A stretch of 30,897 nt of DNA from Darksidea phi (taxonomy: Eukaryota; Ascomycota; Dothideomycetes; Pleosporales; Lentitheciaceae). Where the stretch lies: the NCBI GenBank assembly GCA_030770425.1, contig JASJFT010000344.1:1-30897 (forward strand). The letters run 5' to 3'. Position 1 is the stretch's first letter, and every line of letters begins with the position of its first letter. Shown here piece after piece: positions 1 through 11,289 of this stretch. The notes beneath the pieces were generated by a model that was given only the letters and a program-made list of their open reading frames with translations, was not told the origin of the DNA and did not search any database. The position numbers were made by a program, and so were the translations under genes.

Positions 1-136
1 CTATTTACTCTATTCGCTAAGATATAGATTAACTAGATTATTATTATATAATATTAGATTACTAACTAAGCCCTTATTTTAGCTTTTAATCTTTTTAGGA
101 TACTTTATATTCTACGATTCGTATAAAGTTATAATA
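1..136 (-). repeat. Partial 3' LTR of the Gypsy element, cut by the window edge
   Basis: Positions 1-136 match 7,030-7,165 closely: the same 54-bp-unit end followed by the same AT-rich segment. The similarity stops at the same motif in both copies (GTTATAATA on the plus strand, at 128-136 and 7,157-7,165). On the minus strand each copy therefore begins TATTATAAC, plausibly a RIP-altered TG start of an LTR. A polypurine run lies immediately before it inside the element. The rest of this LTR lies left of the window. Confidence 0.8.
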
Positions 137-150
137 CTTACTCTTCCCTC
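137..150 (-). other. Polypurine tract of the Gypsy element
   Basis: On the minus strand this reads GAGGGAAGAGTAAG, an all-purine run except for one T, directly abutting the inferred start of the 3' LTR. Such tracts prime plus-strand synthesis in LTR retrotransposons. Its position supports both the LTR boundary at 136 and the minus-strand orientation of the element. Confidence 0.7.
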
Positions 151-879
151 TAAAGCTTCGTTCTTAAAGTTATATTCTCTTTCTTATAACCTTATTTAGT
201 AGTAGTCTAATTATTTTAGTAATTCTTTCTATACTACGCCGTAACCTACGTATATATACTAGTAATTCTTTTCTTAGCCTAATACCTTAGTTATTCTATC
301 CCTTACCTAGGTATAAGAGTAGATAACGTCCTATTCTACGGATATCTAAGCTTTATTCTTTATTTTCCTCTTAGGTCCTAATAATATCTAAAGGTCCTAA
401 GACTTCTATAGCTTATCGTCTTCGTCTTACCTATTACGTCCTTTACTCTAGTTATATAATACTATTAGCTTAATCGTATTTAAACTATTAATTCGCTAGC
501 TATAAATATAAGATATTACTATTCTTAGCTTATTATAGTAAATATCTCTCTCGGAATATTTCTTATAGTCTAGTAATAACTAATAAGTCTCTTACTCGCG
601 CTAAGGAAGAGCGCTCTTAACTCCTATTTAAACTAGAGTCTACTAAGAATAAAGAGTTAGCTACTTAAGCTTATAAATAGTATATTTATATATAACTAGC
701 TTAGTATAATATCTATTAACGTAAGCTTCTTAATTATAAGCTAGCTTCGATCTCTAAGTTAGAAAAGTTAGAATAGATAAAAGTTATTTAATCTACTTCT
801 TCTAGCTTACCCGTATTACTATAGTAACTCTTACTATATAAGTTTACTAATTTTTCTACTTTTCTAGATAGTTAGAAGC

Positions 880-3800
880 CTCTACCTCTAGGTACTTCTA
901 GTAATACTACTTAACTAGATTCTAGTAGTTCTATAGGTTCTTAACTAGTTCCTATATATTTTAATTAGTAGGCTATCCTACTTATTTAACTAAATATTTC
1001 TACTAATATCCGAACTTTTATAGTTCTTAAATTTTCTTAACCTTATACTTTTTATTTTTAAGTTTAATATTAGTAGCTACTTCGGCGTCTTCCGGTACTA
1101 GTTCTAGTAACGATATATAGAATACCGGGTATATTCTTATATCTTTAACTAGCTTTAGCCTATAGTTAACTAGTCCTATTTTTTCTTTAATTTTAAATAA
1201 TTCGATTTATAAATTATCTAGTTTATCGTATAATCGTTTAGTTTTTAAATTTCGTTATAAAAGAAAAACTTTATTCCCCCTCTTAAGAGTCGGTCCCTTA
1301 AGCCTTTTTTTATTTACTATTTTAGCTATTATAAGATTTCTACGTACTATCCGCGTACTAAGTTCTTTATATAGTTTTTATATTAAATAAGCTTTCTCTT
1401 CTACTCTAGTAGATATACTCTTAATATCTTTTAAATCTTTATAAGTTATTAGCTCGTATCTATAGTTTATATAATATAGTAAGTATCTAGTTATTATAGA
1501 CTTCTTACTATTATACGCTAATTATACTATTAGTAGTAATTTAACCTAGTTATTCTATAACTTATTAATATAAAATCTTAAATACTCTTCTAAAGTTTAG
1601 TTTATTTATTCCGTCTAACCGTCTATCTATAGATAGAAGCTAATTAATAGCTTTCTTTTAATTTCTAATTTTACGAGTAATATACTCTAAAACTTTAAAG
1701 TAAATAGTTTATTCTTATTTATAAGAATCTATTCTAGTAATCTATAGTTAGTAATAAGTATTCTCTTAACCTCGTAAGCTATTTTTTCTACTATAATTAC
1801 TTTATTTATTAGGATAAAGTACGCCGTCTTAGTTAACTAATCTATAATTATTATAATTATATCGTATAATCTTCCTAATCCTAGTTCTAATAATAGTAGT
1901 AGTTTTACTATAAAGTCTATTATAACGTAAGTTTATAGTCGTATAGATAATACTAGTAGTTAGAGTAATCTATAAGACTTATATCTCTTAGGTTTATTCT
2001 TAAAATATTCTAAATAGTCGCCTATTACTTTCTAAACTTTCTTTCTTATATTAGTAAGTAGGTATTCTTTATCTACGTATCTAATCGTTTTATTAATTCC
2101 TAAATATTCTAGTATTTTACTCTTATAGATTTTTCGTATTAAGTCCCCTCTAAGACTTAGTAATATATAAGGTCTTATTTCTAAGTTATTTATTAAAGTA
2201 GAGTATTCTTTCTTATTAAAGTATATATCGTCTTCCTCTAATATTCTATTAACGTCCCTAATAGTTTCTTAGGCCTTATTTCTCTATTTTCTCTTAATAT
2301 CTACTACTACTATAATTTTAACTAGTCTTATATAGTTATATATAAGAATTTCGTCTAGCTTCTTTTATAGGACTAATTTATATATAACGGGTTTATTAGT
2401 ACCTTAAAGGTCCGATTTCCTACTAAAAGCGTCCGCTACTTTATTTAATATTTCTAGCTAATAGCTTATCTTAAAGTTATAATCTACTAGTAGTTCTAAC
2501 TATTAGAATTATTATTAGTTAAGTTTCTTCGTAGTCGTAAAACTTATAAGATTCTAATAGTTTATAATAATCTTAATCTTATACTTAGCTCCTATAAGCT
2601 ATAGTCTTTACTATTCGAATACTAATATAATAGTACTAAGTTTCTTATTATAAATATTATAGTTTACTTCTTCTTTACTAAACTTATATAAGTAGTAGAA
2701 TACTAGTCTCTATTTTCTATTCTCCTTCTACTAGGTAAGTATTATTCTTAGTATATAATCCGATACGTTCGTCTCTACTTTAAGAGGTCTTATTAGATCG
2801 TATATTTATAATATAGGTACTAATATAAATAGGCTTTTAAGCTTATTAAAAGCTTCCTATTATTTTTAGTTTTACTAAAATCTCTTTTCCTTCTTAGTTA
2901 CTTCTATAAGTAGAGATATAGTCTTTAAGTAATTTTTAATAAACTTTTAATAGAAGTTAGCGAATCCTAAAAAGGATTATACGTCCTTAACTAATATTAG
3001 GATTAGCTATTCTCTTATAGTCTATACTTTCTTAGGGTCTATAGATACTCCTTCTTACGAAATAATAAAATCTAGGTATTTAGTCTCTATTCTATAGAAT
3101 TTATATTTATCTAGATAAAGTAGTAACTTATTCTACTATAGCTTTCGTAGTACTTTCTTTATATATTCTTTATATTCTTCTAGCGTCCCTTTACTATATA
3201 TAAGAATATTATCTAGATATACTATATAGAATATATCTAAGTATTTATTTAATATTTTATTAATAACTAACTAAAACGTTACTAGTATATTTATTAGTCT
3301 AAATAGTATAACTCTATACTCGTAAAGTCTATATTAGGTCTTAAATACTATATACTTCTCGTACCCTTTTACTATTTAAATCCTATAAAATCCTTTCTAG
3401 ATATCGAATTTTATAATCTATTTAACTTCTTAGAGCCGGTCTATAAGTTCTTTAATTAGTAGTAGTAGATATCTATTCTTCTTTATAACGTTATTTAAAC
3501 GTCTATAGTCTATATAAAGTTATAACTTTTTATTTTTCTTTAGAATAAATAGAACTAGTAATACTATAGAGCTTTAACTTTCTCTAATATATCCTCTTTT
3601 TAAGTTCTTCGTTAAGTACTCTTTTAGTTCTTTCTATTAATCTACTATTAACGAGTATATAGGTCTAGGCTCGAGCTTTATACCCTATTCTAGATATATC
3701 TTATAATTCTATTTCTAGTACTCTAATAAATTAGTTTCTAGATATTCTTCGAATAGCTCTCGGAACTTCTTATAGTCTTAAGATATTATTAGCTATAGTT

Positions 3801-5000
3801 CTTTCTACGCGGTCGCGACTCTTCGTACTATAATAATACTAACTTTCTATAAGTTCTTCTTATAGATTCTCGTAATTTTATAAGATAAAATTAAGTCTAT
3901 CCTTCCTTTTTAAGATATATACTAGATCTCGTAGTTAGATCTACCCGATTTTCTAACTTCTATAACTCGAGCTACCTACTTATAATCTAGTACTTTACGT
4001 AGTTTCTAATCTATCTATAGATTATATATTACTAGCTAGTTATAACTAATAATTATATTAATATCTTTAATTTCTATAATATTAAATCTATAATAGTCTT
4101 TAATATTTTCTACCTCTAAGGTTACTTTTTATATTTCGAGGCGAATTATATCTCCTCTATATTCTATAGATAATCTATCTCTAAGGTCTACTTATATAGG
4201 TTTTTTTTTAATCTAATAGGGAATCTTATATTTCTCTACTAATTTTAATAATAGGAGTATAAACTTTACTTTACTATTTATAATAGCTTAGACTTTCTAT
4301 TTATAAATTCGCGTATCTACTTCTAACCTAGCTAGTTATTAGATATTTCCTTATATAATTTAAAGAGTTATCTTTTAAATACTTTTATTAGCGCGACTTT
4401 TATATAGCTAATAATAATCTAGTTTTTTAGTTTATTATTATAAAGATCCTATTCTTCGGGGTCCTCCTCTAGTTTTCTAGTCTTATTTTATTAAGTAGAT
4501 AACTCGTCTACCTATTCTATTTTTAGATCCGGTACTCTTCCGATCCTATAGGGCGTTTTCTAATTCGACTTCTCTAATAGTTCCTCTTTTAATAATAGTA
4601 TATTCTAATTAATAAGTTCTATCTTATTTTTATTATTCTAGGTATCGTAATATTCCTACTATATATTTAAGGCCCTTAGTTATCTACTAATCTCTAGGTT
4701 CTTTAAACTATCTTAGTTTTATACTAGATATCTATATAATTTATATTATTTAATAAGGTATTCCTTCTTTTTAAAGTTTTAATAGAAGATATCTTCTTTC
4801 CTTCTAGCCGTAAGCTCTTATTATACTAGGTATAGAATATATAATCGATTATAGTACGTTTAATATATAGCCTCGTAATTAGGTTCTTAGTATATAATCC
4901 TATAGTTAATATTTCGTTTATATCCTTTAGTATCTATCTAGATTAGTCTATATAGCTATCGTCCTATAGCGTATTTTATTAGGAAATACTTATCGTATTT
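880..5000 (-). pseudogene. Ty3/Gypsy chromovirus pol (RIP-destroyed)
   Basis: Read on the minus strand through stops, the domains occur in Gypsy order. The reverse transcriptase active site reads VYLDN at 3,209-3,223, where the family has YLDD. The RNase H start reads VETNVSDY at 2,753-2,777, where the family has ETDASDY. The region from about 1,500 to 2,400 is the expected position of the integrase core. A GPF/Y-type integrase tail at about 1,061-1,220 includes PVFYISLLELVPEDAE. A chromodomain follows at about 900-1,065, with YLVK*VG* where the family has YLVKWKGY. The chromodomain identifies a chromovirus, a group that targets heterochromatin. Trp and Gln codons have become TAA/TAG and Asp has become Asn, as RIP predicts. 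The protease was not located, so the upper boundary is approximate. Confidence 0.85.
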
Positions 5001-5624
5001 ATTATCGTAGTAATTAATCTATTCTAGCTATTCTTACTCCTTATAAGCCTAGGCCTAGTTATTATAGTCATAGATATAGTATCCTACTATTAGATATTCT
5101 ACGTTTCGAAGGTATATATATAAGCTACTTCCTAAGAATATTATAGTTTTCTTCTTCTATTAGGCGTAGTACTTATAATTTCTCGTATAGTTTATCTATA
5201 ATAGCGCGTTATAGTCTATATTATTATAGTTCTAGATTATCTTATAATCTTCTAGTTCTTAAAGTCTTAAAGTTTAGTCTATTATCTACTAACCTCGATC
5301 TCCCGTAATATATATTAGCTTTCTTATATTAGTATAATATTTAGCGATATACTAGCTAGTTCTATATTTCTAATACTTATTATATACTAATCGTCTAAAA
5401 ATATCTTCTATATTAATCTTATCTAGTCTATTAAGTTTTAATTCTTCTATTTTAAGCTCTAGATTATCTTATTATTAAGTAATTTCTTTAACCTTATTCT
5501 ATCTACTAGCGTCGTACTATATCTCGGGCGTCGAGTTAGGCTTAGTTTCTTTTTCTTTATTATATCTAATTATATTTATACGCTTAGCGCTATTCTAGTT
5601 TCTTATACTTTTCTTTTTCTTATT

Positions 5625-6500
5625 ATACTCTTTAGTAAAGTATCCCTATATACTATAACGTAGATATACTTTTTTATCTCGATATTATTTTATCTTATTT
5701 ACTAGAACTTTTTATAGCTTCTTACCTTACTTATATTTTCTATTCTTTAGGTATTTCTTTTCCTAGACTATACTAACGTCTATTTCGTTATAATCTTTAT
5801 AGTACCCGTATTTTTAAGCTATTTACTCTTTTTTATAAACTTTTACTAGTTCTATAGTATCTTATTTTTTAAGTACTCGTTCGTATAGTCGATTATCGAT
5901 ATAGATTATTATTTTAATTAGTTTTATTAGGTTATCTAATTTTTTAAGTTAGACTAACTCGTTCTTAATTAACTTCTTAAGTCTATTATAATATATAACT
6001 ATAAGAGATATATCGTCCTAATCGATCTTATACTATAGCTATTTAAATTTAGTAGTATACGTACTTACTAACTTAGTCTATCTTAGCCTTTAGATCTATC
6101 GTTTAGTCTACTAGACCTTATTAATATCTTTAAAGACTATACGTATTTATTCTTTAAATAAATCCTAATTTTTAAATATTACTTTTATTTTATTACGTTA
6201 CTTTAATAAGGAATCTTCGTTAGCTATATAATCGTTGATTAGAGGCTATATCTATATAGCTACTTTACCTATTATATATATACCTATAGTAAGAATCTTA
6301 TTCTAGTTACTAATAAACGTAGTAGAGTTAAACTAGTAGTATAGGTCTAATTATATAAGGAACGATCTTAAGTCTTCCTTTCTACTATTATATTTCTCTA
6401 ATATCGGGATCTTTAACTTCGTCCTAAGTCCTACTCGTACCTATTATAATAATTCTTATAGCGATATTATAGTCTATTATAACTTAACTATTTAAGTTAC
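5625..6500 (-). pseudogene. Gypsy gag with mutated zinc knuckle
   Basis: Upstream of pol on the minus strand, the segment at about 6,250-6,420 reads like a fungal Gypsy Gag capsid, for example ILEKYNSRKEDLRSFL followed by LDLYY. At 5,625-5,666 a 14-codon CCHC zinc knuckle is recognisable, although all four metal ligands are now Tyr (Y-x2-Y-x4-Y-x4-Y). This is expected when TGY Cys and CAY His codons lose TpG and CpA. The Gag start cannot be fixed because no ATG remains. Confidence 0.75.
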
Positions 6501-6619
6501 TTATTACTAGATTAGGGCTATTAGGTTCGTTATTAGAGCCCTAGTCGTACTCTCTCTAGAGGTATTATATAAGCTAGATAGAGTTACTATATCGACGTAA
6601 TCTTAATTTAGGATAGTTA

Positions 6620-7165
6620 ATATATTATACGTTATATATATCTTTATATAAAATCTAGGTTAGGACCGATAGAACGTTTATTATACCGTTAGTTTCTAAT
6701 AGATTAAGATTAAGTTAACGAATCTTATTACTAGAATAACTACTTAAGAATAGATCTAATCTTATTCGTAAGTATTAGGTAAAGAACTAAAGATTAACTA
6801 TAAAGAACTAAGATAGAAAACCTAGGAGATTCTCTACTCTCTTATATCTATTCTATTTTATCTTACTCTACTTACTCTACTCGTTAAGATATAGATTAAC
6901 TAGATTATTATTAGTTATATTCTATTTACTCTATTCGCTAAGATATAGATTAACTAGATTATTATTAGTTATACTCTATTTACTCTATTCGCTAAGATAT
7001 AGATTAACTAGATTATTATTAGTTATACTCTATTTACTCTATTCGCTAAGGTATAGATTAACTAGATTATTATTATATAATATTAGATTACTAACTAAGT
7101 CCTTATCTTAGCTTCTAATCTTCTTAGAATACCCCGTATCCTATAGTTCGCGTAGGGTTATAATA
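6620..7165 (-). repeat. 5' LTR of the Gypsy element
   Basis: The outer end is fixed at 7,165 by comparison with the copy at 1-136, where similarity ends at the same base. The inner end lies between the Gag coding region (about 6,500) and the tandem repeats (6,865), so 6,620 is only an estimate. I could not identify a primer-binding site. The LTR carries a four-copy 54-bp tandem repeat. The offset to the other LTR copy gives about 7,029 bp from LTR start to LTR start. Confidence 0.7.
6865..7078. repeat. Four-copy 54-bp tandem repeat inside the LTR
   Basis: The motif CGCTAAGATATAGATTAACT recurs starting at 6,936 and 6,990, with variants at 6,882 (CGTTAAG) and 7,044 (CTAAGGT). The spacing is exactly 54 bp each time. 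The same unit begins the window (motif at 15), so the array belongs to both LTRs. Tandem units in the U3/R part of an LTR often act as enhancers; here that is only a possibility. Confidence 0.9.
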
Positions 7166-10100
7166 GCTAGCTTATCTAATATATAGTATACTATAAGTAT
7201 ATTATCTACGTAGAATAGGATAAATATATACTATTTCTTATTAAAGAATAGATATAGCTCTTCTTTTAATATCGTAAGCTTTAGACCCTTTAAAGCTTAG
7301 AAGAACTCTTTATACTATAGTAGTAGTAAGTTATATAATCTATATAGTACTTAGTTAAGCTTAATATATTTACTAGGTTCTTTAAAGCTATTAGGAAGCT
7401 TATAAAGTATATCGGGTTAGTTATCCTAGTAAGCGTTTAGAAAGATCTTAACTATATTAAGCTAGTATATCTCTAGATTAAACTATACTATAATTACTAT
7501 TATTATATAAAAAGATCGTATAGTAAGTATTATAGTATAGATTAACTAGATTAAATTCTTAGTCTAAAGGTCGCCTTATATATAGATATAAGTTTTATAC
7601 TTAATTAAGAATCTATTCTAATTAAGCTTATAGATAAATATCTATTTAAGTAGAAGTAGTCTCTATATTTATCTCTTATACTCTACTACTTTTTATATAT
7701 CTTTCTTCTTAAGTATTTATATTTCCTAACGAGCTACTTCTATAAATAGCTCCTTATAAGAATATATATATAAATCTCTCTATTTCTCTAGTTCTTTTAG
7801 TAGATTATTATAGTATTCGCGACGCTTCCTTAGAAGTATAACGGTTATAATTATAGAAAGTAGAGTTTCGTATTCTACTATTAGCTTAAGCTTTCTATCT
7901 ATAGGGACTTAATCTATAGAAGCTTTATTTAGAATATTATTTAACTAATCTAGATTACTATCTATATTACTAAGTAGTATATATATTCTACTCCTACTAC
8001 TCCTAAGTATATCTAGATTATTAGAATCTTACTCTTATAATCTATAACTCGCGTATATAAATAGTCTCTAGTTCTTCTTATTATACGTACGTTTAGAAGG
8101 TTACTTAGATATTTTATCTATAGTATTAGAAGCTACGCTACTAGGTTAAGAGGTATCTTCTATCGCGCTCTATAGTACTAAGACTAAAGAGCTAGATCTC
8201 TATAGTTTTACTTCTTTAGTATTATATCTTATACGGGGAATACGAGGATTATCTATAGGGCTCTAGCTCTTCTAGATACTAGGTAGTAACTTTAACTCTA
8301 GGCTTAGCTTAGAGGATATAAGTTCTATATACTCCTTATATACTATATATATTCTTAACGATCTACTAGCTATACTTATTACTTATATAGTTACTAAGGT
8401 CCTCGTTTTCTAATTAAATAGCTAGCTATCTATTTAAGCTAGGTTCTAAGGTCTAGTACCTCTAAGTTACTTCTTAGTTAGTTATTAAGTTACTATAGTA
8501 CTTAATTACTCTTCTAACTACGTAGTAGATAGTTCTATAACCTTTTCTACGTCTTAGTATTTATTATACTCGTTAAGAATATAAATAATCCTAACTACTT
8601 CTTTTTAAAGAATTATATTCGTCTTCCTATCTTTATAGAAGAGTATCTTATTAAACGTTATATTTCTCGTAGTAATTACCTAGTTAAGTATTAGAACCTA
8701 TATCCTATAGATATTAGAAGCTCTATAGTCTATTAAATATCTAATATAGTCCTATAGAGTAATCTTAAAGCTCCTCTTATTATATTCTACTACGTATTCT
8801 TAATTAAGTAGGTAAATATAGTACTCGTATACGTATATACTACTCTAATCTAGATATAAATCTTTTATTATATTTCTTATATACGCTAGCTCGTAGTAAT
8901 AAAAGTACTAATAGAACTAGGTATCTAGTATTTTATTTGGGGAGTATAGCTTATAAGCGTAGAAGAGACTTATATTATATAACTATACTACTATATATAT
9001 AATTTTTAGTTAGAGCTTTTTAGAAAGCCTTATACTACTCCTTATTTTTATTAATTTAGTAATTATCTCTTAGCTAGTACGTTCTATACTACTATTAGGC
9101 TTATATATATAGATAAAAGAAGACTTAATCTATATATTCTACTACTCCGTCTAGAGCTCGTATTAGGATTTTTCTTTTTATAGAAGTATTATAGTATTAT
9201 TATTCTACTATAGCTTAACTATTCTAAGCTTATATTACGTATATACTAAGCTCTTAAATATCTATAAGATACGTAGAATCTCTAGTAGTATCTTTCTAAC
9301 TAGTATATCTAAGAAGATCTTTCTACTATAGTTATATTTTAGAACGATTATCTAGTATTCCTCTAATTACCCTAGTAGTATATTAAAGAGATTCTATACG
9401 ATTTTCTAAAATAGATAGAAAGAGCGCTCTCTAAAGTATTAAGAGATTATCTATATAGTATATATAGTTATATAGTACTCGTATTATAAACGTTTAGTTC
9501 CTTTAATTTATATATTCTATATATACTATATAAGTACTTATAATACTTATAGTCCTAGGTATTCTACTTTTATATATTATAGATTCTCTATACTTTACCT
9601 AGAGTATAGTTACTAAGATTAGTAAAAGTTTACTATATTAATTAAGGGTATAGTATAAATAGAGATAGGCTTATATTTAATAAATATTAAGTTATACTTA
9701 TATAGGAGTATTATAAATATAATACTCTTATCTATTAATTCTATATATAAAGAGTAATTTAGCCTAAGATACTAGACTTCTTTCTCTCTTAGATAAGCTT
9801 CCGAGATAATATTAAAATAAAAATTTTTAATAACTATAATATTTTATAGTATTAGATTCTTTATACCCTTTTTCTAAGCTCTATTAAGTATATTTCTAAT
9901 TAGCCGAGTATCTATTCCCGTAATTAGGAAGATCTAGATTCTTATCTCTATATATTATATCCCTTAAGCTTTCTTAAATAATCCTAGTATAAGTAGCTTC
10001 TATATATTTACTAGATATAAAGTAGCTTTATTATTAAGTATAGTACTTTTAGAGAAGGAATAAGTATCAAAATCTATTATTATATAAATTTCTATAGACT

Positions 10101-11270
10101 TATTAAGAAGCTTTAGATTAATTATTATAACTTATATTTCCTCTAGATAAGCTAAAGTATATATTTTACCTATCTAATTTACTATACTTAGAAGCTTCTA
10201 GTCCTTAGATACTAAGTATTTTCTTATTTTTATAAATTTATCTAAGTTAAGACGTTCTAGAATCTTCTAATACTCGTTTAGATTAATTAGTATTCCTTCC
10301 TTAGTTACTATTACCTTAAACTTTTTATATTTATTTATGTTCTACTTATATATTTTATACTTATTCTTTCTAGACTCTCTATATAGGTAGATTCTAGTTT
10401 TATCTACTAGGTATTAGTCTAGATACTAATCTAAGGGCTAATCTAGGCGTCCCCTTAGTATTATAAATATTCTAGAGTTACTATTAGAAGTTCTTAGAGA
10501 GTACTTCTAGATTATTATAGTAAATATTTTCCTAATCTTATTTAAAGTAAACTACTTTATACTAAGTATACTATCCTATATAACTTACTAGTATATTAAT
10601 TAGACCTATTCTAGTACGAGCTTTAGAGTAATAATATCTAGAAAATCTTAAATAATAAACTACTCTTTTATATCTTTTAGCTTATATATTTTTATCTTAG
10701 TATATAGAAAGTACTACTTCTTATACTATTCTTTAGGTATATAGATATTCTACTTTACCTTTTTTAGGTAAGTATAGTACTCTACTCGAACTATATTTAT
10801 AGTAAGCTTTAAAGATAAAGTAAGCTCTTATTTTAGTATATATATTAGTTCCTATAGTATAGTATACTTCTAAGATATAAGCTCTATTATAGCTAGTCTA
10901 AGTAGCTTAGATATAATAGTTCTATTTACCTAGTTCTAGAGTATCTAGAGACGCGTCTCCTATACTACCTAGTTACTTAAGAGGGCCCGGTACTTATTAA
11001 GTCTCTATTAGTATAGTATATCTAGGGCTATTAGACTTACGCCGCTTTTACTCTTATTACTAGTAATTAACTCTATTATAGAGAGTATTAAGGTAGTATC
11101 GACTAGATTTAGAGCGTTCTTACCTTCTAGATTAATCTAGTTCTATAGCCCTTTATTAATTATATAAAACTAGAGCTAGATATACTAGTACGGCTATATA
11201 CTATAATTACGTAGTTAATACGGTCCTATAGATAGAGCTTTACTTATAGCTCTTTAAAAGGGGAGGTTCT
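7166..11270 (-). mobile_element. Copia retrotransposon A, interrupted by the Gypsy element
   Basis: This is a Ty1/copia body on the minus strand, RIP-destroyed. The reverse transcriptase runs from about 7,700 down to 7,180. It is recognisable by IVKTFLNAYQD (about 7,430), EPSKYIKLN, then VLYRLYN and a Leu-rich run, and the active site FYVDN at 7,201-7,215 where the family has YVDD. About 8,600-8,850 is the copia integrase C-terminus, with SNIYRI and TTRNITFN. About 10,000-10,120 resembles the protease region, and Gag should lie above it. The RT stops about 12 residues after the active site, at 7,166, where the Gypsy LTR begins. RNase H is absent here and is expected left of the window. The upper end is uncertain; I did not identify its LTR. 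Confidence 0.8.
7180..7700 (-). pseudogene. Copia A reverse transcriptase remnant
   Basis: One reading frame on the minus strand stays aligned with copia RT over roughly 170 codons, interrupted only by TAA/TAG at positions where the family has Trp, Gln or Arg. The catalytic YVDD motif reads YVDN (7,201-7,212). A single C-to-T change on the opposite strand explains the Asp-to-Asn change. The frame ends at the Gypsy LTR boundary, so the fingers and palm are present but the connection and RNase H are not. Confidence 0.85.
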
Positions 11271-11289
11271 AGGTATAAGAAAGTATAAT

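Noticed and set aside
6865..7078. Regular repeats considered as a CRISPR-like array
   Set aside because: The units are head-to-tail with no unique spacers, lie in an LTR, and the genome is eukaryotic.
11250..11275. Plus-strand AAAAGGGGAGG as a polypurine tract of a plus-strand element
   Set aside because: All recognisable coding on both sides is minus-strand, so the orientation does not fit. It may instead be near the copia A/B junction.
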